Below, piece by piece: positions 34,949 through 43,141 of a DNA stretch of 64,000 bases. Both the position numbers and the translations under genes were made by a program. How positions within the stretch are numbered: position 1 is the first letter of the stretch; every line of letters starts with the position of its first letter. The stretch spans positions 124,001 to 188,000 of the forward strand of contig CANJBY010000001.1 of NCBI GenBank assembly GCA_947472735.1, given 5' to 3'. Origin of the DNA: Sphingomonadaceae bacterium (GTDB lineage: Bacteria; Pseudomonadota; Alphaproteobacteria; Sphingomonadales; Sphingomonadaceae). The notes under the pieces were generated by a model. The model was not told the DNA's origin. It saw only the letters and a program-made list of their open reading frames with translations, and made no database searches.

Positions 34949-35689
34949 TTGGACCAAGTCGATCTCTTCCACGCCGAACCCGCCTCCAACAGCCTCAAGG
35001 TGCTGCAGGCCATTCACGAGAAAGGCGTGCCGTTCACCAGTCACTACATCAACCTGACGAAGTTCGAGCAGCACGATCCCGCCTTTCTGGCGATCAATCC
35101 GGCCGGCCAGGTCCCGGCGCTGCTCCACCGCGGCCGGGTGCTGACCGAATCGACTGTCATCAACGAATATATCGATGCCGTGTTCGATGGACCGCAGCTT
35201 CGTCCGGCCGACGAATACGACCGGGCCCAGATGCGGATCTGGACCAAGTATGTCGATGAGGTGTTCCGCCCGGCGCTCAGCTTCCTCGCCTGGCACCGGG
35301 TGATTCCCGGCATGGTCGCGAGCCTTTCGGCTGAGGAATTCGAGGCCAAGCTGGCGCGCATTCCCTTGCGCGAAAAGCGCGGCAAATGGCGGCTTGCCGC
35401 CAGCGGCGGCTTTGCCGCACACGATCTCGAGACGTGGCGCTTTCAGCTGGAGGATACGGCACGGCGGATTGAAACCGCGCTGGCCAACGGCGACTGGCTG
35501 GTCGGCAACGCGTTCAGCCTGGCGGACATCGCGGTCTTCGCGATGGCGCTCTCGATGCCGAAAACCTACCCCGAGTTCGCCAACATCACGGCCACGCCGC
35601 GAATGCTGGACTGGCTGCAGCGGATGCGCGCCCGTCCCGGCGTGGCGGCGGCACTGGCCATGCCCAATCACAGCAACCTGCCTGGCTGA
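34949..35689 (+). CDS. LigF-like glutathione S-transferase (possible beta-etherase)
   Basis: This is a 246-residue glutathione transferase. The thioredoxin-like N-terminal domain contains NSLKVLQAIHEKG, KFEQHDPAFLAINPAGQVPAL (with the cis-proline) and TESTVINEYIDAVF, which binds the glutathione gamma-glutamyl group. The all-helical second domain includes RAQMRIWTKYVDE and SLADIAVFAMAL. The stretches SLK...EKG, KFEQH, GQVPALxHxGxVxTESTVIxEY and EMRVWTKWVDE closely resemble LigF of Sphingobium SYK-6, which cleaves beta-aryl ethers with glutathione. I chose a TTG start at 34949 with GAGG five bases upstream; the longer open frame is antisense to the SDR gene. Confidence 0.75.
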   Translation: MDQVDLFHAEPASNSLKVLQAIHEKGVPFTSHYINLTKFEQHDPAFLAINPAGQVPALLHRGRVLTESTVINEYIDAVFDGPQLRPADEYDRAQMRIWTKYVDEVFRPALSFLAWHRVIPGMVASLSAEEFEAKLARIPLREKRGKWRLAASGGFAAHDLETWRFQLEDTARRIETALANGDWLVGNAFSLADIAVFAMALSMPKTYPEFANITATPRMLDWLQRMRARPGVAAALAMPNHSNLPG

Positions 35690-35799
35690 AAGAATCGGTC
35701 AATGGTTGCGTGCGAATTGATTGAAATTGAAATTATTGCAGATCGAATTTATCGGGTGCGCGCGCGCTCGGCAGCGACGCGGCACCACAAGGACGGGGC

Positions 35800-36303
35800 A
35801 TGACGAAAGACCAGAAGGATCGCGACTGGGATCGCAGCAAATTCGTCAGTTACGGCCAAGGCACCACCTCGCCCGAACTGGAGTTGACGGTGTTGATGGT
35901 GCTGGTCTCGCGGCGGTGGCGTGCTTTGCTTGACGAACACCTCCGCCCGATCGATCAGAGCACGGCCCGGATGGAGGCTTTGGCGGCGATCTACGCCTCG
36001 CCTCCGCTCAGCCCGCAAGTGGAAATCGCCAAGCGGCTGCGGATCGAAGGGCCCACGCTGACCCGGATGCTCGACGCGCTGGAGAAGGATTCGCTGGTCG
36101 AGCGCCTGCCCGACAGCAATGACCGCCGGACAAAGTTGCTCAGGCTGACCAAGCGCGGCGAAGAGACGCTCGAAGAGATCTTTATGATCTGCGACGGCTT
36201 GCGGATGAAGCTTGTCGAAGGCTATTCGGAAGCCGAAATCAGGGCGCACAGCGCCTTCCTGCGCGACTTGATGGGGCGGGTCGACCGCGGCCTGCAGGCC
36301 TAA
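35800..36303 (+). CDS. MarR family transcriptional regulator
   Basis: This is a 167-residue winged-helix regulator. The DNA-binding core is SPQVEIAKRLRIEGPTLTRMLDALEKDSLVERLPDSNDRRTKLLRLTKRGEE, with the invariant D-x-R-R wing. A long N-terminal segment (about 30 residues) precedes the first dimerisation helix. AAGGACGGGGC precedes the ATG. It lies downstream of the GST gene and upstream of trxB on the same strand; a 62-base gap separates it from trxB. Its target is not evident. Confidence 0.85.
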   Translation: MTKDQKDRDWDRSKFVSYGQGTTSPELELTVLMVLVSRRWRALLDEHLRPIDQSTARMEALAAIYASPPLSPQVEIAKRLRIEGPTLTRMLDALEKDSLVERLPDSNDRRTKLLRLTKRGEETLEEIFMICDGLRMKLVEGYSEAEIRAHSAFLRDLMGRVDRGLQA

Positions 36304-36365
36304 TCCCATCCCTTGCCTGCCCCGCCGGCAGGTTGTTTTCCAGTTCATTCGGAGCGTGAATTCCC

Positions 36366-37319
36366 ATGACCACCCACACCACTCGCATGCTGATCATCGG
36401 ATCGGGACCGGCCGGACTGTCCGCCGCGATCTATGGCGCGCGCGCGGGGATGCAACCGATCGTGGTGCAGGGCCTCCAGCCCGGCGGCCAGTTGACCATA
36501 ACCACCGACGTCGAGAACTATCCCGGCTTCCGGGACGTGATTCAGGGGCCCTGGCTGATGGAAGAGATGCAGGCCCAGGCCGAGCATGTCGGCACCCGGA
36601 TGATGTGGGACACGATCACCGAGGTGGACCTTTCCGGCTCGCCCTTTCGCGCCGTCGGCGATAGCGGCGACGAGTACATCGGTGATACCCTGGTGATCGC
36701 AACCGGCGCGCAGGCCAAGTGGCTGGGCGTGCCGGGCGAGCAGGAGCTTTCCGGCAAGGGCGTCTCCGCCTGCGCCACCTGCGACGGCTTCTTCTATCGC
36801 GGCAAGAAGGTGGTGGTGATCGGCGGCGGCAACACCGCGGTGGAAGAGGCGCTCTACCTCACCAACCATTCGCAGGACGTGACCCTGATCCACCGCCGCG
36901 ATTCGCTCCGCGCCGAGAAGATCCTGCAGGACCGGCTGCACGCCCATCCCCACATCAAGGTGCTGTGGAACAAGGCAGTCGACAGTTTCGTCGGCGGCGA
37001 CACCGGCCTGACCGGCGTCGCACTGACCGATACCGTCACCGGCGAGAAGAGCGTCGAGCCCACGCAAGGCGCCTTCGTCGCGATCGGCCATGCCCCCGCG
37101 ACCGAGCTGTTCAAGGGCAAGCTGGCGGTAGATGGCGGCGGCTACCTGATTGTCGAGCCCGGCACCCCGAAAACCGCGATCCCCGGCGTGTTCGCTTGCG
37201 GCGACGTGATGGATCACACCTATCGCCAGGCCGTAACCGCCGCCGGCACCGGCTGCATGGCCGCCCTTGATGCCGAGCGCTTCCTCGCCGAAAGGGATTT
37301 CGCAGCAGGAAAGGCTTGA
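36366..37319 (+). CDS. trxB: Thioredoxin-disulfide reductase
   Basis: This is a 317-residue low-molecular-weight thioredoxin reductase. FAD binding is seen in IIGSGPAGLSAAIYGARAG near the N-terminus. The redox disulfide is C136-A-T-C139 in SACATCDGF. The NADPH domain has VVIGGGNTAVEEALYL followed by HRRDSLRAEKI, and the C-terminal FAD segment is GVFACGDVMDHTYRQAVTAAGTGCMAALDAE. All features match canonical TrxB. It reduces thioredoxin with NADPH in the cytoplasm. A second, divergent thioredoxin-reductase-like protein is encoded in the selenocysteine locus nearby. Confidence 0.95.
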   Translation: MTTHTTRMLIIGSGPAGLSAAIYGARAGMQPIVVQGLQPGGQLTITTDVENYPGFRDVIQGPWLMEEMQAQAEHVGTRMMWDTITEVDLSGSPFRAVGDSGDEYIGDTLVIATGAQAKWLGVPGEQELSGKGVSACATCDGFFYRGKKVVVIGGGNTAVEEALYLTNHSQDVTLIHRRDSLRAEKILQDRLHAHPHIKVLWNKAVDSFVGGDTGLTGVALTDTVTGEKSVEPTQGAFVAIGHAPATELFKGKLAVDGGGYLIVEPGTPKTAIPGVFACGDVMDHTYRQAVTAAGTGCMAALDAERFLAERDFAAGKA

Positions 37320-37325
37320 TTCGTA

Positions 37326-39011
37326 ATGAGACAGGGGAAGGGCAATCCCGCACAGGCGGTTCATGCGAATGGCACGGTCGCCGATGCGATCGTGGCGGTG
37401 TTGCTGCGTGAGGGCGTCGAGATCGTGTTCGGCTATCCGCGCAACGCGATCCTCGAGGCGGCGGCGCGGGCCAGGCTGCGGACGGTGATCGTGCGGCAGG
37501 AGCGCACCGGGCTGCACATGGCCGATGCGATGAGCCGGATGAGCCGCGGTGGCAAGATGGGTGTTTTCGTGATGCAGCAGGGCCCGGGCACCGAGAACGC
37601 CTTTGGCGGCGTGGCCCAGGCTTTCGCGGATTCGGTGCCGGTGCTGGTCATGCCGCAGGGCTATGCCCAGGCCCAGGCCCACGTTCCATTCAACTTCAAC
37701 GCGGTGCGCTCGCTCGCCAGCGTTACCAAGCATGCCGAGCCGCTGACCGGGCCGGAGCAGCTGGTCCCGGCGCTGCGCCGCGCCTTTGCCATGTTGCGCA
37801 ACGGTCGGCCTCAGCCGGTGCTGATCGAGCTGCCTTATGATGTGATCGACCAGCCGTTCACCGGTAGTCTCGATTACGTTCCCGGCAAGGTCGTGAAGAG
37901 CCAGCCGAGTCAGGACGCGATCGAAGCTGCGGCCGAGCGACTGATCGCGGCCAAGGATCCGGCGATCTATGCCGGACAGGGCATCCACTGGTCAGAAGCC
38001 TACGCCGAACTGCAGGCGCTGGCCGAGCATCTGGCGATCCCCGTGATGACCAGCCTGCCAGGCAAGAGCAGCTTCAACGAGGAGCATCCACTGGCGCTCG
38101 GTTCCGGGGGGCATGGAATCAACGGCTGCGTCCGCCGCTGGCTTGACGACTGCGACCTGCTGCTGGGCGTGGGGTGCAGCTTCACATCCACGGCCTTCGG
38201 CCTCGCTATCCCGGCGGGCAAGCCCGTGATCCACGCCACACTCGACCCGACCGACATCGACAAAAGCGTGCCGTGTGAAGTCGCGCTGGTGGGCGATGCG
38301 AAACTGACGTTGGTAACGTTGCTCGAAGCGGTAAAGCGCCGGGTGCCGCAGCCGCGCGACAGCGCTCCGGTAGCGGCGCGGATCAAGGCGGTCGAGGCCG
38401 AGTGGTTCGAGAAGTGGCGCCCCAAGGTCGAGCAGGAAAGCTCGCCGCTCAGCCCCTATCGCGTGCTGGCCGAGCTGCAGCGCACAGTCGCCGCGCATCC
38501 CGGCAAGGATCAGGTGATCATCACTCACGATGCCGGCTCTCCGCGCGACCAGCTGGTGCCGTTCTGGAAAAGCACCTCGCCGCACAGCTTCATCGGCTGG
38601 GGCAAGTCGACCCAGCTCGGCTATGGCCTCGGCCTCGCCATGGGCGCCAAGCTGACCTTGCCGGACAAGCTCTGCATCAACGTCTGGGGCGATGCGGCAA
38701 TCGGCTTTACCGGGACCGATCTCGAGACAGCCGCGCGCGAGCGGGCGCCGATCCTCTCGATCCTGCTGAACAACTCCGCCATGGCCAACGAGCTCGACAT
38801 CATGCCGGTGGCGACCGAACGTTTCCGCGCGACCGACATCTCGGGGGACTACACCATGTTTGCCCGTTCGCTCGGCTGCTATGCGGAGCGGGTGGAGAAG
38901 GCAGAGGACATTGTCCCTGCCCTGCAACGCGCCATCGCCGCGACCGAAGCGGGACAACCGGCGCTGCTGGAGTTCATTACCGAGCAGGAGACCAAACTCT
39001 CGCGAGGATAG
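37326..39011 (+). CDS. Thiamine diphosphate-dependent enzyme (acetolactate synthase-like)
   Basis: This is a 561-residue ThDP enzyme of the acetohydroxyacid synthase/benzoylformate decarboxylase superfamily. The N-terminal domain has VFGYPRNAILEAAARARLRTVIVRQERTGLHMADAMSR, with the activating glutamate region altered to RQERTG. The C-terminal diphosphate-binding motif GDAAIGFTGTDLETAARERAPILSILLNN is intact. It begins 6 bases after trxB, so it is likely cotranscribed. It does not match IlvB, and no ilvH small subunit is adjacent, so a decarboxylase or lyase role on an unknown 2-oxo acid is more likely. The gene ends 4 bases before the convergent tRNA-Sec. Confidence 0.8.
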   Translation: MRQGKGNPAQAVHANGTVADAIVAVLLREGVEIVFGYPRNAILEAAARARLRTVIVRQERTGLHMADAMSRMSRGGKMGVFVMQQGPGTENAFGGVAQAFADSVPVLVMPQGYAQAQAHVPFNFNAVRSLASVTKHAEPLTGPEQLVPALRRAFAMLRNGRPQPVLIELPYDVIDQPFTGSLDYVPGKVVKSQPSQDAIEAAAERLIAAKDPAIYAGQGIHWSEAYAELQALAEHLAIPVMTSLPGKSSFNEEHPLALGSGGHGINGCVRRWLDDCDLLLGVGCSFTSTAFGLAIPAGKPVIHATLDPTDIDKSVPCEVALVGDAKLTLVTLLEAVKRRVPQPRDSAPVAARIKAVEAEWFEKWRPKVEQESSPLSPYRVLAELQRTVAAHPGKDQVIITHDAGSPRDQLVPFWKSTSPHSFIGWGKSTQLGYGLGLAMGAKLTLPDKLCINVWGDAAIGFTGTDLETAARERAPILSILLNNSAMANELDIMPVATERFRATDISGDYTMFARSLGCYAERVEKAEDIVPALQRAIAATEAGQPALLEFITEQETKLSRG

Positions 39012-39015
39012 GGAA

Positions 39016-39111
39016 TGGCGGAAGGGAGTGGGAGTCGAACCCACCCAGGACTGGCTGACAGCCCTACCCGGATTTGAAGTCCGGACGCCCCACCGGAGAC
39101 GCGTCCCTTCC
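39016..39111 (-). tRNA. selC: tRNA-Sec (selenocysteine, anticodon TCA)
   Basis: The 96-base sequence folds as a selenocysteine tRNA. The acceptor stem has 8 bp (GGAAGGGA with TCCCTTCC), followed by G73 and encoded CCA. The T stem has 5 bp (GTGGG-TTCGACT-CCCAC), giving the 8+5 arrangement typical of bacteria. The anticodon arm is CCGGA-CTTCAAA-TCCGG with TCA at 39077-39075. A long variable arm is present. The sequence closely follows E. coli selC, including GTCTCCGGTG in the D arm. Its first 48 bases also encode the C-terminus and stop of selB. Confidence 0.95.
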
Positions 39112-41034
39112 AATTTGTTCCCTGTAGGCGGCCAGGCGCCGCGGGTCGATAAGCCTGAGGTCAGCCCGGCGCAAGGTAATCCCGAGCCGGTCGAAATGCT
39201 CGAGCATCTGGATCGCCGCCTTGCGGCCGCCGCCTAACCGGTCACGCAGGGCGGCGGCGGGGAACAGGCCGTCCTCGGCAAGCTCGGCCAGTTCGGCCAC
39301 GTGAGTCGTTACCTCCGCCATGGCCTCGCGCAGGATGAACAGGCCGGGTGCCACTTCGACCAGGGCCCCCTGCTGCGCCTTGGCCTTGAGCACGCGGCGC
39401 AAGTCGAACTCGCGGCGTCCCGTAGCTTCGGCGAGTTGCGCCAGGCGCAGCGGCTGGAAGCGCGCTTCGCCGGTCAGGTGCGGGCGCGCGAGGTCCCACA
39501 GCAGCTGGTCGGGACGGTCCAGCCCGAGCTGGTGATCCGGCAGCCGCATCATCGCCACGTTGCCGGCGAGCTGGCCGGTGCGGAGCAGTTCCTGAAGCAC
39601 CGCAGGGCCAAGCTCGCGCGGCGGGCGCGGGTCGAGCGCGGCGACGATGCGCTGGGCGCTCATGCCGAGCAATTGCGGATGGCGCTGGTGAAACTGTTCG
39701 AGGACCTGCCGAACCTCAGCGCCCAGCCTGGCGTAGTGGTCCGGGTCCACCAGATAGGTCCCGCCCTTGGCCGGCAGCGCGCGGTGGCGGGTGGCACAGA
39801 GGACCGCCCCTGCCGCGGAACCCGATAGGGCCCGGTCGCGAATAAACGCAGTCCAGTCCACCCAGTGCGGAGCGGAGGCCAGCTGCGCGGCGAGCGCGGC
39901 CGCAGGATCGCCGCGGTCCATCGCCTCGAGCTGGGCCAGCCGCTCGGGTGTGCGACTTCGCCGCGCGGGGGCGCGCAGGTCGATGAAGTGCCCGCCGCCG
40001 ATGCTGCGGGTGGCGCTGGTATCGCGCAGGACAAAATGGTCACGCGCGGCTGCGGCGATCGGTCGCTCAAGCACCAGCTGGACCCGCGCGGCACTGCCGG
40101 GCACAAGCTTCTCGTCCCCGAGCAGGACCACCCGCGCGCCGACTTCGGCGGTGCCATGATGCAGCCGTACCGGCGTCCAGTGCCCAAGTGGCCTGGCTTC
40201 GGCGGGCAGCAGGTGGAGCATCGCATCGATCCGCGCAGTCGGCGCGTGCAGGGCCGGATCGAGCAGCACCTCGCCGCGCTGGATTGCCTCTGCGGCCACC
40301 CCCGCAAGGTTGACCCCGCAGCGCATGCCGGCGTCCGCCCGCTCCGCCGGCTGGTTCTGCGCATGGAGCGAACGGATCCGCACTTCCTGTCCCGAAGGGC
40401 TGAGCAGCAGATGCGCCCCGACTTCAATTGCGCCGCCCAGGACAGTCCCGGTGACCACCGTCCCGGTGCCCTTGAGCGAAAAGCTGCGGTCGACCGCGAG
40501 CCGGAAAGCGTGTTCGGTCCCACCGACCGCGGGCCGCGCCGATTCTGCCGCCAGCACCTCGCGCAAGGCGGCGATGCCGCTCCCGGTGCGCGCCGAGACG
40601 GGCAGGATCGCGGCGTCCCTCAGCGTCCCTCCGGCGATCAGTGTTGCGATCTGCCCGGCCATTTCCGCGATCCGTTCGGGTGGGACCAGATCGCACTTGG
40701 TCAGCGCGACCAGACCCCGCCGCACGCCGAGAAGTTCGATTGCGGCCAGATGCTCACGGGTCTGCGGCTTGATCCCGTCGTCCGCCGCCACCACCAGCAG
40801 CGCGAAGTCGATGCCGCTCGCTCCGGCCAGCATGTTGCGCATGAAACGCTCGTGCCCCGGGACGTCGACGAAGCCGAGCACGGACCCGTCAGCCAGCGGC
40901 AAGTAGGCGAAGCCGAGGTCGATGGTGATGCCCCGGCGCTGCTCTTCGGCCAGGCGGTCTGCATCGACCCCGGTCAACGCCTTGACCAGCGCAGTCTTGC
41001 CATGGTCGATGTGCCCGGCGGTGCCAACGATCAT
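39064..41034 (-). CDS. selB: Selenocysteine-specific translation elongation factor SelB
   Basis: This is a 656-residue GTPase that delivers Sec-tRNA to UGA codons. The GTPase domain starts at once: [19 protein letters not shown] (P-loop), [13 protein letters not shown] (switch I), DVPGHERF (G3), TKCD (G4). Beta-barrel domains follow, including [19 protein letters not shown]. The C-terminal third is the series of winged helices that bind the SECIS hairpin (for example [37 protein letters not shown] and [26 protein letters not shown]). The final 15 residues, [15 protein letters not shown], are read from within the tRNA-Sec gene. It lies 19 bases after the thioredoxin-reductase-like gene. Confidence 0.95.
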   Translation of the reverse strand: MIVGTAGHIDHGKTALVKALTGVDADRLAEEQRRGITIDLGFAYLPLADGSVLGFVDVPGHERFMRNMLAGASGIDFALLVVAADDGIKPQTREHLAAIELLGVRRGLVALTKCDLVPPERIAEMAGQIATLIAGGTLRDAAILPVSARTGSGIAALREVLAAESARPAVGGTEHAFRLAVDRSFSLKGTGTVVTGTVLGGAIEVGAHLLLSPSGQEVRIRSLHAQNQPAERADAGMRCGVNLAGVAAEAIQRGEVLLDPALHAPTARIDAMLHLLPAEARPLGHWTPVRLHHGTAEVGARVVLLGDEKLVPGSAARVQLVLERPIAAAARDHFVLRDTSATRSIGGGHFIDLRAPARRSRTPERLAQLEAMDRGDPAAALAAQLASAPHWVDWTAFIRDRALSGSAAGAVLCATRHRALPAKGGTYLVDPDHYARLGAEVRQVLEQFHQRHPQLLGMSAQRIVAALDPRPPRELGPAVLQELLRTGQLAGNVAMMRLPDHQLGLDRPDQLLWDLARPHLTGEARFQPLRLAQLAEATGRREFDLRRVLKAKAQQGALVEVAPGLFILREAMAEVTTHVAELAELAEDGLFPAAALRDRLGGGRKAAIQMLEHFDRLGITLRRADLRLIDPRRLAAYREQIGRDASPVGRPDFKSG

Positions 41035-41053
41035 GCCAGCGGGGCCAGCAGGA

Positions 41054-41980
41054 TCAGGCGGTTGGCCATGCGTCGTCGGCGAGATAGCGATCGAGCGTCA
41101 GCACGGCCGTCGCCCCGTCCCCCATGGCCCCTGCGGCGCGAAAGGCGCTGCCCGAGCGCACGTTGCCCGCGGCACAGACCCCGCGCGCCGAACTGCGCAG
41201 CGCGGCATCGACCACCACGTGCCCCGATCGGTCGCGTTCCACCAGCCCGTCGGCAAGCGTGCTGCTTGGCTCGAGCCCGATGAAGGCAAACACCCCCGAC
41301 GCGGCCAGGGTACTCTCACCGCTGGCCGAACGAAGCCGGACCTGCTCGACCGAAGTTCCGCCCTCGATTGCCGCGATTTCATGGCCGGCCAGTATCTCGA
41401 TCTTCGGATTGGCCGCAACGGCTTCGCGATAGGCCTGTTGTCCGGATAGACCCGGACCCCTCTCGACGATGGTCACTTTCGCCACGTGCTGGGCGAGAAC
41501 CAGCGCCTCCTGCATGCCCGAATCGCCGCCCCCGGCGACGATCACGTCCTTGCCGCGCAGCAGCGGCCCGTCGCAGCTCGCGCATTGGCTGACGCCACTG
41601 CCGGTGAACTCGGCCTCGCCCGGCACGCCAAGCTTGGCGATGTGCGCGCCCATCGCCAGAACCAGCGCCGGAGCGGTCGCGCAAGCGGTCGGCCCGGAGA
41701 CTATGTAGCCTGCTTCTCCAGCGGTTATCGCGGTGACTTCGTCCATGATGAACTGCGCGCCGGCATTGGTCGCCTGCTCCTGCGCGATCGGGCAGAGATC
41801 ATAGCCGGCGATGGCGTCCTCATAGCCCGGAATGCCGTCGATCCGATCGATGTTGAGCAGTTCGCCGCCAGGCACACCGCCAGTGAAAATCGTCACGCTG
41901 CGTCCAAGTCGCGCCGCCGTAAGCGCCGCGCTCATTCCGGCGATGCCGCCGCCGATGACGATGATTTCGAATTCCTGCAT
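41054..41980 (-). CDS. Thioredoxin reductase-like FAD/NAD(P)-dependent oxidoreductase
   Basis: This is a 308-residue flavoprotein. The FAD motif is [21 protein letters not shown] at the N-terminus. The redox pair C133-A-S-C136 (SQCASCDGP) matches thioredoxin reductases. The second nucleotide motif is [17 protein letters not shown], and the closing FAD segment [28 protein letters not shown] replaces the canonical GDV with GNV. The usual NADPH-phosphate-binding HRRDxxRA segment is replaced by [16 protein letters not shown], so pyridine nucleotide preference may differ from TrxB. The ATG at 41980 has GGAAGG upstream; a GTG at 42001 overlapping the selD stop is less likely. Being between selD and selB suggests it serves the selenoprotein or selenium metabolism. 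Confidence 0.83.
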   Translation of the reverse strand: MQEFEIIVIGGGIAGMSAALTAARLGRSVTIFTGGVPGGELLNIDRIDGIPGYEDAIAGYDLCPIAQEQATNAGAQFIMDEVTAITAGEAGYIVSGPTACATAPALVLAMGAHIAKLGVPGEAEFTGSGVSQCASCDGPLLRGKDVIVAGGGDSGMQEALVLAQHVAKVTIVERGPGLSGQQAYREAVAANPKIEILAGHEIAAIEGGTSVEQVRLRSASGESTLAASGVFAFIGLEPSSTLADGLVERDRSGHVVVDAALRSSARGVCAAGNVRSGSAFRAAGAMGDGATAVLTLDRYLADDAWPTA

Positions 41981-41997
41981 GCTGCCTTCCCTGATTG

Positions 41998-43058
41998 TCA
42001 CGAAACGGTAATGCCGGCCGGCCCCGCTTCCATCTGCCCCACAACGGCGGCCGCGCCGAACCCCGCGTCACGGATGCGGGCGAGTACGGCTTGAGCCGCA
42101 TCCGGCGCGACGGCGACCAGCAGGCCCCCGGACGTCTGCGGATCGGCCAGCAGAACGCGTTGCCATTCCGCGATCTCGTCACTCAGCTTCACCGCATCGC
42201 CGAAGCTGGCCCAGTTGCGCCCCGATGCGCCGGTGATCACGCCTTGCCGAGCCAGCGCCTCCACTTCCGCAAGCAGCGGCACGGCGGCCCAATCGATGGC
42301 AATCGCCAAGTTCGAAGCCCGGGCCATTTCCAGCCCATGACCGAGCAGCCCGAAACCGGTGACGTCCGTCAGCGCGTGGACCGCCGGATCGCGGCCCAGC
42401 TCCGCCCCAACGGCGTTGAGCATGGTCGTCCAGTGCAGCATCTCTGCATAGCCGGCGGCGGTAAGGATTTCGCGCTTGAACGCAGCGGAATAGATGCCGA
42501 TCCCCAGGGGTTTGGTCAGGATCAGCACGTCGCCGACCTGGCCGCCGGCGTTGGTGCGCAAGGCTGAGCGCTGGCATTCTCCAATGACTGCCAGACCGTA
42601 GATTGGCTCGGCGCTGTCGATCGAATGGCCGCCAACCACGGCAATGCCTGCCCGGCGGCAGGCGTCGGCCCCGCCGGCGAGGATCGCGCGGATCGTGGCG
42701 GTGTCGAGTTTGTCGAGCGGCATGCCGACCACGGCCAACGCGAAGATCGGCTTTCCGCCCATGGCGTAGATGTCGGAAATCGCGTTCGTCGCGGCTATCT
42801 GGCCGAAGTGGTGGGATCATCCACCACCGGCATGAAAAAGTCCGTGGTGGCGATCAGGCAACGCTCATCATCCAGCGCCCAGACCGCGGCATCGTCGGAG
42901 GTGCCGTTGCCGATCAGCAGGCGGGCGTCACCAGGCGCTGCGAATTGCCCTTGGAGCAGCTCGCGCAGCACCCCGGGGGCAATCTTGCATCCGCACCCGC
43001 CGCCATGTGCCAAGGCGGTCAGGCGCTGCTGTGCGGCCTTCAGGGCTTCATCTGGCAT
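41998..43058 (-). CDS. selD: Selenide, water dikinase SelD, interrupted by a one-base frameshift
   Basis: SelD makes selenophosphate, the selenium donor for Sec-tRNA. The N-terminal part (43058 to about 42815) has [14 protein letters not shown] with the catalytic cysteine and lysine, then [31 protein letters not shown]. At about 42805-42815 the frame shifts by -1, and the original frame stops at 42795. The rest continues intact in the new frame with [71 protein letters not shown] and [14 protein letters not shown]. Restoring one base gives exactly 353 residues, the normal size. The missing base is in a C run (GATCCCACC), so a sequencing error or a recent mutation is likely. The active site uses Cys, not Sec. 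Confidence 0.88.
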
Positions 43059-43141
43059 ATCCGGGCAATCCTCTCGCCCGGCTAGCCTAGAGCCGTTTCA
43101 CGTCAAACGCAATATTACTAGCTTGCTAATTATGTATGGTC

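Noticed and set aside
34895..35671. Extension of the SDR gene to 35671 on the minus strand
   Set aside because: It lies antisense to the glutathione transferase gene; the SDR fold begins at the ATG at 34894.
42179..42820. A 213-residue open frame overlapping selD
   Set aside because: It is the third frame of the selD region, is arginine- and histidine-rich, and has no family motifs. The two correct frames together give SelD.
41998..43058. Sec in SelD
   Set aside because: Some SelD enzymes have Sec at the active site, but here the codon is a cysteine in HGGGCGCK. The interruption is a frameshift, not a UGA.
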